Virus record (IMG/VR): IMGVR_UViG_3300010938_000950
Location: 124,001-188,000 of that record
Source of the DNA: a virus
DNA length: 64,000 nt
Reading direction: 5' to 3' (one strand)
The position numbers and the translations under genes were made by a program. Below, piece by piece: positions 1-7,727 of this stretch; within the stretch, counting starts at the first letter, position 1, and each line of letters begins with the position of its first letter. The notes below the pieces were generated by a model. It did no database searches, had not been told where the DNA came from, and saw only the letters and a program-made list of their open reading frames with translations.

Positions 1-111
1 TCCACTTAAGGTACAGAGAACAGTGTAGTTATCACTTACCTGAACTTTAAACTGTCCCTTGTTAGCATCGATAACTTCGCCTTCAAACTCTAATCTATCA
101 CGATCACTCAA
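1..111 (-). CDS. infA: Translation initiation factor IF-1, first 37 residues (cut by window edge)
   Basis: The visible 37 residues read leftwards from a TTG start and match the opening strands of the IF-1 OB fold: LEFEGEVIDANKGQFKVQV and then YTVLCTLSG, which aligns with the AHISGK segment of bacterial IF-1. IF-1 sits in the ribosomal A site during initiation. An AAGGG lies about 8 bases upstream of the TTG; an ATT one base upstream is an alternative start. It is the last visible gene of a minus-strand operon. IF-1 is unusual on mobile elements but has been reported in huge phages. The rest of the gene is outside the window. Confidence 0.8.
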   Translation of the reverse strand, partial: MSDRDRLEFEGEVIDANKGQFKVQVSDNYTVLCTLSG

Positions 112-123
112 TGTAGTATCCCT

Positions 124-774
124 TTATTGTTTTAGTATTGTTGATATCATTTCGGATTGTTTGTAAATATCCGAAATGAATGCGTTACTCGCCGGCAAAT
201 AAGATAGCCATGCCGAGCCCGAAATGCAAGGAATAGCCAAATTTTCTTTCTTTCCTAATTGCTGATAATATTTAACGTCTAAATGATTAGCTATGGTTTT
301 CAAACTAGTCAAACCAATAATCAGTGGCGAAACCTGTTGCCACTCGTCATGCCAATACAAATATGAACGCAGATGTTCATCGATACCTAGAAAATTAATA
401 AGACAACAATCCTGATAGATATCTTCATCCTTGCCGTGGACCAAGTGCACCAACTTACTCATCTTCACGATTTTGTCAATACCAAGTCCGTAATATAAAT
501 CGGTACTAACAATTCTTTTTTTATCAAGGCGCAGGTCATTCAGTACTATTTCGAGGCGCTTGTACTTGTTTACCACTAGCGAATTTCCAAACTCGTCAAA
601 CCACCATTTGTATAGAACTACTTTTTCAGTTCTTTCTTGGAAAATGTAATCGTATGGTTTAAGACGGCATGCTTTAATGATAAATTCTAGCTCTGGAATT
701 TCTGTAAATCCAGTGACTAGTTTAATATGTTTATCTAATTTGGCGTGGAGCCATTCAATACTTGGGCTTCTCAT
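124..774 (-). CDS. Hypothetical protein, 216 aa
   Basis: I do not recognise this protein. It is soluble-looking, rich in aromatic and charged residues, with no signal peptide, membrane segment or cysteine cluster. Its start overlaps the stop of the exonuclease gene upstream by 4 bases, so the two are probably translationally coupled. It ends 12 bases before the IF-1 start. Confidence 0.75.
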   Translation of the reverse strand: MRSPSIEWLHAKLDKHIKLVTGFTEIPELEFIIKACRLKPYDYIFQERTEKVVLYKWWFDEFGNSLVVNKYKRLEIVLNDLRLDKKRIVSTDLYYGLGIDKIVKMSKLVHLVHGKDEDIYQDCCLINFLGIDEHLRSYLYWHDEWQQVSPLIIGLTSLKTIANHLDVKYYQQLGKKENLAIPCISGSAWLSYLPASNAFISDIYKQSEMISTILKQ

Positions 775-1442
775 TCTTGATCTAGTAATAGAGTTGGATC
801 AAGCCCTTCATCTGCATCTGGTGTCACAACAGTGTGTACGTGAGTTTTAATAAACGGTAGGTAGTCTATTTTTCTTTCATCCACCAAATTGCGATAAAGC
901 AAATAAGTATTTCTGCTATCTACTTTAGCATTGTGAGCTTCTGAAATTTTCTTAATGCCCACCATATCACAGCAAGCATGCAATTGTGTGCTCACTCGCC
1001 CGGTTGCCGTTTTAACAATGTTAAGTTGGGACGTATCATTTTCGTCTATAAATTTCTTAGTAAGTGAAATGGTGTCTAACCACAAATGTGCAGGAAATTC
1101 TTTACCGGAAGCCTCCCACATGGCATGTAAAAATTTTCTATCAAATGGAGCATTATGAGCAATGATACAGCGGTGTGCTGGTGTTAGACCATCTTCCGCA
1201 AAGAATTTTTCGCATTCAGCAATTACTGCGTCACGATCATAGCCTCGCTCTAGATCAGCCATTGTTTTCTTTGTAATAGCTAAGGCATCAAAATTTGCAC
1301 GTTCAGGATAAACACATTTAATTTGGCGCCAGAGTTGTACTCGGTCAGTAACTCGTATAATACCAATTTCAGTTATCTCGTGGTAACCGCTTTTTAAACC
1401 AGTTGTTTCAGTGTCAATTACGTAATATTGTAGTCCAGACAT
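771..1442 (-). CDS. DEDDh-family 3'-5' exonuclease (DnaQ/RNase T-like)
   Basis: All exonuclease motifs are visible: ExoI DTETTGL at residues 10-16 (catalytic D and E), ExoII HNAPFDRKF near residue 97 (third acidic residue), and ExoIII EAHNAKVDSRNTYLL near 170, whose H and D identify the DEDDh class. The family includes the DNA polymerase III epsilon proofreading subunit and RNase T; a free-standing 223-residue copy in a phage would act on DNA or RNA 3' ends. It lies between two unknown genes in the minus-strand operon with nucleotide-metabolism genes upstream. The substrate cannot be told from sequence. Confidence 0.9.
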   Translation of the reverse strand: MSGLQYYVIDTETTGLKSGYHEITEIGIIRVTDRVQLWRQIKCVYPERANFDALAITKKTMADLERGYDRDAVIAECEKFFAEDGLTPAHRCIIAHNAPFDRKFLHAMWEASGKEFPAHLWLDTISLTKKFIDENDTSQLNIVKTATGRVSTQLHACCDMVGIKKISEAHNAKVDSRNTYLLYRNLVDERKIDYLPFIKTHVHTVVTPDADEGLDPTLLLDQE

Positions 1443-1452
1443 TCTTCCTCAC

Positions 1453-1755
1453 TTACCAAAATGCTTTGTTTCTCATGTAACATTCAAATTCTTGTTGAGT
1501 CGTTACGAATAATTTTTTACCATCCAACCACCACTCCATCGTTCCATCTCTTTTAATGGCGGCAGGCCCATCTTCATTATGAATTTTGTGTCTGCTGAAG
1601 AAAATACCAGTTGGCCGCTCATAATCTTTAACATAGATAGTGACATAATCTTCCCAATTGTGAGGGAACAGCAAATTCTCCACAAGAGCCCTAAATATAC
1701 TCCCAGGTCTCATATCTGTACTGTTGTTAAAATCACAAATATCAATACGTTTCAT
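1453..1755 (-). CDS. Small YwqK/MORN-like repeat protein, 100 aa
   Basis: The segment HNEDGPAAIKRDGTMEWWLDGKK (positions 57-79, split here as HNEDGPAAIKRDG and MEWWLDGKK) matches the repeat seen in YwqK-type antitoxin and MORN-like proteins, in which an N-E/R-D-G-P-A turn is followed by a W-x-x-x-G-K hairpin. Only one repeat is present. The start overlaps the SET-domain gene by 4 bases. The function is unknown; similar short proteins are common in large phages. Confidence 0.7.
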   Translation of the reverse strand: MKRIDICDFNNSTDMRPGSIFRALVENLLFPHNWEDYVTIYVKDYERPTGIFFSRHKIHNEDGPAAIKRDGTMEWWLDGKKLFVTTQQEFECYMRNKAFW

Positions 1756-2246
1756 CTCTTATGAATTAAAGTTGGGTGTGAAATATAAAGTGGTATTATA
1801 TTTTTCTTCTTATATGATTCTTGTAACTCGGGACTTAAATATTGAAAACCGCTAATTATTTTACGACATTTGAACGAGCCACACTTACATTCCATCTTCC
1901 AGGTTTCGTGCGTGTCAGTGGATGTAGTTGAATAATCAAAAGTTAGTTCGGCCCCAGCAGGAATTACATATAAGGAATATAGAATGGCTCTATTGCCTAC
2001 CACGTGCACGTAGCAGTTAGGATCACAACTGTGATTGAAAAAATCATCTACATCGCCTGACATACCTATGTAGGTGTTAGGGCCTACTTGAAGATACATA
2101 GAATAATCATCTAAAACAATTTCTCTATCTAATAAAATAGGACCATGTATTTCCATAATTGGTTGTTTTGCTGGTATTTCAACTGTGGTAAATGTGCCTT
2201 TGCCACCACTTTTTGCGGGCTGGACTTTTAAAAATTGTTTATACAT
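1752..2246 (-). CDS. SET-domain protein (putative protein-lysine methyltransferase), 164 aa
   Basis: The SET signature is clear. DDFFNHSCDPNC at about residues 67-78 is the NHS-CxPN S-adenosylmethionine/pseudoknot motif, GAELTFDYSTT at about 99-109 is the E-x-x-x-DY motif, and CKCGSFKCRK supplies the post-SET cysteines (CxCG...C) that bind zinc with the C of NHSC. SET enzymes transfer methyl groups from SAM to lysines. Free-standing SET proteins of this size occur in bacteria and viruses. The target here, host or phage protein, is unknown. The gene abuts the next by one base. Confidence 0.88.
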   Translation of the reverse strand: MYKQFLKVQPAKSGGKGTFTTVEIPAKQPIMEIHGPILLDREIVLDDYSMYLQVGPNTYIGMSGDVDDFFNHSCDPNCYVHVVGNRAILYSLYVIPAGAELTFDYSTTSTDTHETWKMECKCGSFKCRKIISGFQYLSPELQESYKKKNIIPLYISHPTLIHKR

Positions 2247-2627
2247 TTAGTGACCCAATAAGTGTTTCATCCATTTTAACATAGTAGTGCCAGCCTCGTA
2301 CACGCTTAGTTTCAAATCTTTTCTACCAACTAATCTATGCTGAACAGACCTGGGAGAAGCGCCTTTAATTAATTCAGCAGCTTGTTGAGGATCTTCGGCC
2401 AATACACGAAATGTCAGAGTTGCTGGGATCATACATTCCACCTTAACATCATAATAATGTTTTTCTTTTATAGGCGGACTTTTAGTATGAGCTAGCGGAA
2501 CCTTAGCCTGTTTAACGACAACTCTTGGTTGTTCTTTCGGTGGTATAATTTCATTCATAATTTGATCCACTAGTTGTGGATCCTTTTTATTGTTATCTGT
2601 CATACTGGTATCTATATCAGAGTACAT
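2247..2627 (-). CDS. Conserved phage-type hypothetical protein, 126 aa
   Basis: The N-terminal 55 residues are polar and probably disordered. The rest contains a pattern I recall from many phage hypothetical proteins: a beta-rich VECMIPATLTFRVLAEDPQQAAE segment followed by a C-terminal LSVYEAGTTMLKWMK stretch. No function is known. The start overlaps the H-D phosphohydrolase gene by 11 bases. Confidence 0.75.
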   Translation of the reverse strand: MYSDIDTSMTDNNKKDPQLVDQIMNEIIPPKEQPRVVVKQAKVPLAHTKSPPIKEKHYYDVKVECMIPATLTFRVLAEDPQQAAELIKGASPRSVQHRLVGRKDLKLSVYEAGTTMLKWMKHLLGH

Positions 2628-3489
2628 CCCTATACTTCAGATAATGTTCATAATTAGAGCGGTCAGCACCAATTAACTCAAAGAAGCGTTCCATAAACAT
2701 ATCTTTAGCTTTTTGTTGGCTCCACGGTTCGATGGTGAAGGGTAGAGGTGCAACTTTTTGAACCCAATCGCTGTGTAGCGGGCCCATTAAATCCCTGGCC
2801 TCTGTTGCTAATAATTTAGTGTCGGCTTTCTTAACCGAGGCTGGTTCCTGATAAGGTAAACCAAATCTCTTACAGATAGCTTCCTGCATCCTAGCTTCAA
2901 ATTCCAAATAAGCTTGAAAATGACCAGAGCGCTTTAGAGGTCGTGGCACATCTACTAAATATGCCTCAGATGCGTCATGTAATAGTCCCCACAGGGCATC
3001 TTCTTCGTTACAGATATGGCTAACAAGTACGCTGTGTTGTGCTACTGAATAGAATTTTTTGGTGTGGCCAGTAAATCTACACTGCATAGATAATGCATGT
3101 GCTATGTCTTGTATGACGATAGCATCCGGATTTGGGTTGGTTGGACAGAAGCGTCTTCCCGAGTATGTCTGAATCCAGGCAGCTTCTGGGTCGTAGCCTC
3201 CCGCAATTCCAGTTCCATTATGGAATATATTTACTCCATGTGCAGAGGCCGTAATTTCATCATGTAATTTGTTGGCTGCCGCAAGCACTTCTAGAGTATC
3301 TGGACTATCCAGAGGCGGGAATTTAGCATTTTCCAGGGAGGACGGATCAATCACATAGTTAGGAATTCCATTACCTAACAGAGTGGTATCAAATGGATCT
3401 ATCTGCGGCCTGTCACTTGCTGGTGGAACCGAAACCACCGGCACCGCGGCTGGTGTTTCTTTCCTGACAGAGCTTTTCGTATTCTTCAT
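2617..3489 (-). CDS. HD-domain phosphohydrolase (YfbR-like, phage type)
   Basis: The HD signature is present: AQHSVLVS (first His), LLHDASEAYLVDVPRPLK (the HD dyad followed by the E-A-Y-L segment typical of phage and YfbR-like enzymes), and a later acidic residue in ADTKLLATEARDL. Such proteins are metal-dependent 5'-nucleotidases or phosphohydrolases of the nucleotide pool. With dUTPase directly upstream, a role in nucleotide sanitation is likely. The first 25 residues overlap the C-terminal coding region of dUTPase by 77 bases in another frame, so the true start may lie further in. Confidence 0.82.
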   Translation of the reverse strand: MKNTKSSVRKETPAAVPVVSVPPASDRPQIDPFDTTLLGNGIPNYVIDPSSLENAKFPPLDSPDTLEVLAAANKLHDEITASAHGVNIFHNGTGIAGGYDPEAAWIQTYSGRRFCPTNPNPDAIVIQDIAHALSMQCRFTGHTKKFYSVAQHSVLVSHICNEEDALWGLLHDASEAYLVDVPRPLKRSGHFQAYLEFEARMQEAICKRFGLPYQEPASVKKADTKLLATEARDLMGPLHSDWVQKVAPLPFTIEPWSQQKAKDMFMERFFELIGADRSNYEHYLKYRDVL

Positions 3490-3904
3490 TGCTAATCCTC
3501 TCTACAATCATTTCTTCTCTTCGAACTGGTATGATTTGACCAATTGCTTCACCTTCACTAATATATAGCTCTTCCAGAGGATAATTCCAGCCTCTTTCAG
3601 GCAAATATTGACAGGCGAATATAAGTTGACCTTCATAATCTTCGTCTATAACCCCGTACAGTGCATGTAGATTCTTTTTGGCGAAAGAAGAAGAACGGGG
3701 ACGTAGCTCCATCCACCAACCTGGAGGACAGAATAATCTGAACCCTAACGGTATCTTGGCGTATTCACCTGCTCTGATAATTAGTCTATCCGTGGATCTA
3801 ACATCCCACCCAGTAGCCCTTTCAGATCCTCTAGTTGGCAAATATATATCTGAAAGCCCTTCTTTTAGCGCGAATTTGAATTTTGGAAGATTGTTTTCGT
3901 CCAT
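3413..3904 (-). CDS. dut: dUTP diphosphatase (trimeric dUTPase)
   Basis: All five dUTPase motifs are present in order: ATGWDVRS (motif 1), LRPRSSSFAKK (2), GVIDEDYEGQL (3, with the uracil-discriminating hairpin and catalytic D), AIGQIIPV (4) and the flexible tail RGAGGFGSTSK (5), which closes on the triphosphate. The enzyme hydrolyses dUTP to dUMP, keeping uracil out of phage DNA and feeding dTMP synthesis. At 163 residues it has the usual trimeric-family length. It is the first gene of the leftward operon and faces a divergent gene at 3979. Confidence 0.95.
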   Translation of the reverse strand: MDENNLPKFKFALKEGLSDIYLPTRGSERATGWDVRSTDRLIIRAGEYAKIPLGFRLFCPPGWWMELRPRSSSFAKKNLHALYGVIDEDYEGQLIFACQYLPERGWNYPLEELYISEGEAIGQIIPVRREEMIVERISNEEYEKLCQERNTSRGAGGFGSTSK

Positions 3905-3978
3905 TATATCCTCACATATTTTTACCCTAATCTAAGGGTCGTTCAATTTTCGTCAAGTGAATAAAATATCATATAATT
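3905..3978. promoter_or_regulatory. Divergent intergenic region, probable promoters for both directions
   Basis: This 74-base AT-rich gap separates dut (leftward) from the gene at 3979 (rightward). It includes TATAAT at 3972-3977, only two bases before the rightward ATG, so if it is a -10 box the transcript would be effectively leaderless. No strong Shine-Dalgarno sequence precedes either start. No promoter is proven. Confidence 0.45.
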
Positions 3979-4632
3979 ATGTCGGCACTACCTCCAGCAA
4001 TCTTTTTTATTAATGGCGATATCAACTACCCGCCAACACCTCCATATTTTCCTGGGACAGATCCAAACGCCCCGACTAATACCTATACTATTCTTAAGAA
4101 TCAGTTATTCATCAATGACACGATGACAAAAGAAGAATTTGATGCTAGAGTTGAAGCCGATCCTAATTATCCTACTATTGTACATTTACAAGGTCTAAGA
4201 ATACTAGTCATTGTACCAAAATATAATGATGGCTATAATTATATGGCTGTACCTAATATTGAGCATGCTGATGTAGTTATGTTTCTACATCAAGGACTAG
4301 CAGATATCGAAAAGAACAATTTTGGGCCACCATTCCAAGATTTTGAAATTCAAAGAATTAATATGTATCAGCTATTGAGGGCGGTTAATTCCCCTAATGT
4401 TGTCATTCTTCCATTTTATACTATGCCTCGATGTGATACCTGTAGATATCCTTTCTTCTGTGATCAGTGTCATACTTTTTCTGGGATTAGAACCTGTGGA
4501 GGATGTGGCTGTAGCTGTCAATGTGGCTGTACTTGCGGTTTAATTGATAACCAAGGTATTAAAAAAGGAATTATCAACGCCCCAAATTGTGATAACGAAT
4601 ATTATAATGTAGATTTTATCAATAGAAAGTGA
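3979..4632 (+). CDS. Hypothetical protein with cysteine-rich C-terminus, 217 aa
   Basis: I do not recognise the N-terminal 140 residues, which start with a proline-rich PPTPPYFPGTD stretch. Residues about 150-190 contain 12 cysteines in CxxC and CGCxC patterns (CDTCRYPFFCDQC, CGGCGCSCQCGCTCG), suggesting two zinc sites or a metal cluster. The gene has its own upstream region and is followed by a 56-base gap before the next gene. Confidence 0.7.
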   Translation: MSALPPAIFFINGDINYPPTPPYFPGTDPNAPTNTYTILKNQLFINDTMTKEEFDARVEADPNYPTIVHLQGLRILVIVPKYNDGYNYMAVPNIEHADVVMFLHQGLADIEKNNFGPPFQDFEIQRINMYQLLRAVNSPNVVILPFYTMPRCDTCRYPFFCDQCHTFSGIRTCGGCGCSCQCGCTCGLIDNQGIKKGIINAPNCDNEYYNVDFINRK

Positions 4633-4688
4633 TTTTGACGGGGCATAATGGTGTATAATCAGTAGTATTTGCGGAAAAGGAACCCAGA

Positions 4689-5570
4689 ATGTCTAAAGCT
4701 GATAAATTACTAAAAAGAGTCGAATTTTACGAGAAGATGGCATCATCTCAGAAGCCTGAGACCGTTGATTTGCTCAATAAAGCATCTCTTTTTGAAAGAC
4801 TAGCATTATATTCTGATCGTAAATCTTTCCTATCCGCTATTGCGCAGGGATTGCCTAGAGATATTCAGCAGACTGAAACTCATATTCGTAATGCAGTTAG
4901 TGCACTAACTAATGCTATTGAAAATTGGATTGCTACTAAGTCTGAAAGACAGGGTTATTTGAACAATTTACCTGGTGTACCACAGGCTATGAGCGCAGCA
5001 GCTCAGGCTGTTAAGAGAGCAAACTCTCTCGGCGCAAAATTTGATGTTGAAACTTTACCTGGATTATTACAGGCCGTTAGAAGTCTTGCATTTGTTGGAA
5101 ATTTGGGTGAAATGGGTGACGATGCTAAAAGAGCATGGATGTCTGACGTATTTCCAAAAGCTTCACAATTAATTGGTTTATTAGATAAACAGATGAAAGA
5201 TTTAGCTCAGTTCAAAGATGAATTTGGGCCACCTTCAACTCCAAGGGAAATGCAAAGCTTTGAGAGACACAATGTACCATCAGATACTGCTGGTGAAACA
5301 ATTGAACTAGATCAAAGTGCCACTCCAAAAACACAACCAAGAGGATATCCTTCAATTAATAGAGCAGACCAGCAGGCCGTGCTTAGATTCGTAACAGAAG
5401 AAGGATTGGGTTTCGTAGATCCGGCTAAAATGAACGATGGGGTACTAGGACCAGAAACTAGAAAAGCGCTTGAACTTGTCAAGGATTATTTCCAAAAAAC
5501 ATACCCACGAAATCCTCGTATGACTGATCAACAAGCTATTACCGCAGCAAAAACCCCAGCTAGAACTTAA
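4689..5570 (+). CDS. Helical protein with peptidoglycan-binding-like C-terminus, 293 aa
   Basis: The first 190 residues are helical and charged, with short coiled-coil-like stretches. The C-terminal part, about 225-270, reads AVLRFVTEEGLGFVD...DGVLGPETRKALELVKDYF, resembling a PG_binding_1 repeat (D-G-x-x-G-x-x-T-x-x-A-L). It might be a virion or lysis-related protein, but that is inference. A TATAAT at 4654-4659 lies 30 bases before the start, with AAAAGG as a weak ribosome-binding site. Confidence 0.7.
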   Translation: MSKADKLLKRVEFYEKMASSQKPETVDLLNKASLFERLALYSDRKSFLSAIAQGLPRDIQQTETHIRNAVSALTNAIENWIATKSERQGYLNNLPGVPQAMSAAAQAVKRANSLGAKFDVETLPGLLQAVRSLAFVGNLGEMGDDAKRAWMSDVFPKASQLIGLLDKQMKDLAQFKDEFGPPSTPREMQSFERHNVPSDTAGETIELDQSATPKTQPRGYPSINRADQQAVLRFVTEEGLGFVDPAKMNDGVLGPETRKALELVKDYFQKTYPRNPRMTDQQAITAAKTPART

Positions 5571-5644
5571 TATATAGTATTGGGCAGTTAGGCAAGCGCT
5601 CCTGCCAGGTCAGTACCAGTTCGGCAGATATACACCTTAGACTT

Positions 5645-5680
5645 AATGGCGATGAATAAAATCATCGCCATTTTTATTTT
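5645..5680 (+). terminator. Rho-independent terminator
   Basis: An 11-bp perfect stem AATGGCGATGA/TCATCGCCATT closes a 6-base loop and is followed by TTTATTTT. It ends the 3979-5570 transcription unit and insulates the zinc-ribbon array. Confidence 0.85.
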
Positions 5681-5772
5681 GATCAAAACCAAAGTTGATC
5701 TCGACAATTTTAAGGGGGATCTATAGGGGGATCAGGATCTTTTAGATCAAGATCGCCATCCAAAAATTGATC
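5681..5772. repeat. GATC-rich cluster with AGGGGGATCTATAGGGGG element
   Basis: Eight GATC tetramers begin at 5681, 5697, 5718, 5730, 5736, 5745, 5751 and 5769; about 0.4 would be expected by chance. Inside is GATCTCGACAA-N5-AGGGGGATCTATAGGGGG (5697-5730), which recurs at 28282. The cluster lies between a terminator and the first gene of the large operon. GATC density suggests a Dam-methylation-sensitive control region, a replication origin or a protein-binding array; none is proven. Confidence 0.6.
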
Positions 5773-5809
5773 AATTAGTTGTTGCGGCCTTTCATTACGG
5801 TGGTTACGC

Positions 5810-5819
5810 TATATTACAC
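5810..5819 (+). promoter_or_regulatory. Possible phage promoter TATATTACAC
   Basis: The string TATATTACAC lies 19 bases upstream of the first zinc-ribbon gene. It matches the TATATTAC consensus described for early promoters of phiKZ-like jumbo phages. A single match in AT-rich DNA is weak evidence. Confidence 0.3.
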
Positions 5820-5837
5820 GTAGAACATGGAGATCGC

Positions 5838-6509
5838 ATGAATTTACAAGAATTCATAGAACAACGCACGCACTGCCCAATTTGTAACACGGCATTGATT
5901 ACTCAATTTTTATCTAATCGCAAACAAAAAATTAAGATAGAGAATGATAGGTTAGTTGTTATTTTTGTAATGAAGGCTCTCCGAACAAATCAACAAGACT
6001 ATGAAGTTGGTTATGCTTTTAACCCACTTAACAATACATTTTGCGTAGAGTTTTATTCTGAATGGGATCATAATGGTCACGTCCCTATGCACATGATTGA
6101 GAAGTTCAACGATTTTCATACAAATTTGCAAACATCAGCTTCTGGAGTCTGTAAGTTTTACAGGAAGTGTACTTTTTGTAATAGGTATTCGAGAGCCAGC
6201 ACACCATTTAAATTAGATTTGAAGAATGGAAAATTAGACACTGGTTTATTTGATGGATTACAAATAGCTTACGAATCATTTGGATTAACATTACCAGTTG
6301 ATGATGGATTCAAAGTTATGTTTCTGAGTAATTTTTATGCACCAGTTGAGCAATCAGAACTTATGTGGTTCCGCGCTCCGGATGAATCTTCTGCAAGAGT
6401 AGATTATATGATACCCGCAAAACATTCAAAAGTAATAGTACCCCTAATTCCATTTATATCAAAGGAAGATACTACAAAAAGAGTTAATAATCTACTGACG
6501 TTTGCTTAA
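5838..6509 (+). CDS. Zinc-ribbon array protein, large type (first member), 223 aa
   Basis: This is the first member of a family that fills 5838-18303. Family members carry an N-terminal CxxC (here CPIC at 13-16), usually a second Cys pair (here CTFC near 117), a beta-rich middle, a V-x-P-L/LP motif and an amphipathic C-terminal helix ending in a K-x-x-L-L-x-F-S-like tail (here NNLLTFA). The large type has about 190-225 residues, the small about 105-135. The N-terminus MNLQEFIEQRTHC resembles that of the gene at 10628. The function is unknown; zinc binding is inferred. It ends convergently with the gene at 6506. Confidence 0.8.
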   Translation: MNLQEFIEQRTHCPICNTALITQFLSNRKQKIKIENDRLVVIFVMKALRTNQQDYEVGYAFNPLNNTFCVEFYSEWDHNGHVPMHMIEKFNDFHTNLQTSASGVCKFYRKCTFCNRYSRASTPFKLDLKNGKLDTGLFDGLQIAYESFGLTLPVDDGFKVMFLSNFYAPVEQSELMWFRAPDESSARVDYMIPAKHSKVIVPLIPFISKEDTTKRVNNLLTFA

Positions 6510-7027
6510 AGAAATGCTGATAGTTTTTTAACAGCTTGCATCCATCTAACTATTTCTACAACTGTGTCAATTGGAATATTACTGCCGCAGCTTCCATTAG
6601 AAAAGTATTTAAGCCAGGGACGGCCTTTGAATCTAGAATCTTTTAGAAGATCGGCTCGGTAATCTACACGACATTCCTGACCACTAGGTGTTTTTGTCTT
6701 TTCTTCTCTTACTTCTAAATCCACGCAGAGTTGAGCCCCACTTTGGCTGGGAACACCATGATAATGAGTTAGTACAACTTTAAAACTACCCACCCTAAGA
6801 TTACCACATTTGAGAATTTCTTCTTTTAGTTTAGACGATTTAACATGGGTTAAATCTATCATGCCTCGGTTGTTTAGTTTGGGAATTTTAGCTTTAATCT
6901 CCGCTTCAGCAGGGATCCATTCCATTTTATCAATATCATAATCGTCTATAGCATCATCATATTGATGATCTACTAACTTTTGAATTAAATCAAGATATTC
7001 TTGATCTGTAAGTGATTTGAAAGCCAT
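6506..7027 (-). CDS. Hypothetical protein, paralogue of the 11240-11659 gene, 173 aa
   Basis: It is encoded against the direction of the array. Its C-terminal half, with DSRFKGRPWLKYFSNGS, a V-E-I-V-R-W helix and a terminal LSAFL, aligns with the C-terminus of the other inserted minus-strand gene (DSRFKFQDWVQYNSFG...LKAFL). The final L-x-A-F-L recalls the L-L-F-S tail of the zinc-ribbon proteins, so both families may share a C-terminal helix. No known domain is recognised. Confidence 0.75.
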   Translation of the reverse strand: MAFKSLTDQEYLDLIQKLVDHQYDDAIDDYDIDKMEWIPAEAEIKAKIPKLNNRGMIDLTHVKSSKLKEEILKCGNLRVGSFKVVLTHYHGVPSQSGAQLCVDLEVREEKTKTPSGQECRVDYRADLLKDSRFKGRPWLKYFSNGSCGSNIPIDTVVEIVRWMQAVKKLSAFL

Positions 7028-7070
7028 ATTCTTTAATATATCCCGATATTAATATTATTGTATTTATCGC

Positions 7071-7727
7071 ATGAACCCCAATAAACTATTAAGGTTTGCA
7101 AATATGTTCTATTCTGTTGCAGCGGGAGAGGAACTGCCGTCGGATTCAGATGATTTAAAAACGGTGTTAGCCAACCTAGAGAAATTAGAAACCTATAATG
7201 CTCGCAAAAAATATGCGGAGCGCAATCTAAAACATTTATCTTCGGGTTCATCGCGCATCGTCTACTTGACGCCGCAAAAAACAATCATTAAACTAGCTAA
7301 GAATGATAAGGGAATTGCTCAGAACAAAGCGGAAGCAAACCCTAACATGAGGTCAAAATACCTTAATCAAATTATTAGTTGTGCCAAAAATTTTGCTTGG
7401 TGTGAAACTCATTATTTGGAAAAAATTGCCGAGAAAGATTTTGAACAGATGACCGGACTCAAATTTAGTGAGTTTGGAGATTCTTTGAGATTTGGTTTAA
7501 AAGAGGTTTCTGGAAATAAAGATATGGAGAAACCAGAAAATTTTGATAAAGTATCCGAATCTGACATATACAAAGAGTTGAAAGATATTGGTGAAAGATT
7601 CAAGCTCTTACCAGGTGATTTGGCAAGGATTTCTTCCTGGGGAACCAAGGATGGCCATCCAGTCCTGATTGACGCCGGACTAACACGAGATATCTTCGAT
7701 GAATACTACGAAGACTCCTCATCATGA
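7071..7727 (+). CDS. Phage protein-kinase-like protein, 218 aa
   Basis: Residues about 60-85 read GSSRIVYLTPQKTIIKLAKNDKGIAQNKAEAN, split here around a putative lysine in the IIKLAKN segment; the C-terminus has HPVLIDAGLT. This G-S-S-R-x-V-Y / K-L-A-x-N-x-K-G-x-A-Q-N / D-x-G-L pattern is one I recall from phage proteins with a kinase-like fold. The usual HRD catalytic loop is not evident, so activity is doubtful. It overlaps the next gene by 4 bases (ATGA). Confidence 0.7.
   Translation: MNPNKLLRFANMFYSVAAGEELPSDSDDLKTVLANLEKLETYNARKKYAERNLKHLSSGSSRIVYLTPQKTIIKLAKNDKGIAQNKAEANPNMRSKYLNQIISCAKNFAWCETHYLEKIAEKDFEQMTGLKFSEFGDSLRFGLKEVSGNKDMEKPENFDKVSESDIYKELKDIGERFKLLPGDLARISSWGTKDGHPVLIDAGLTRDIFDEYYEDSSS

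Noticed and set aside
5571-5644. Possible tRNA downstream of 5570 (GGCAG...CTGCC)
   Set aside because: No acceptor/T-arm combination could be built; probably a simple hairpin before the terminator.
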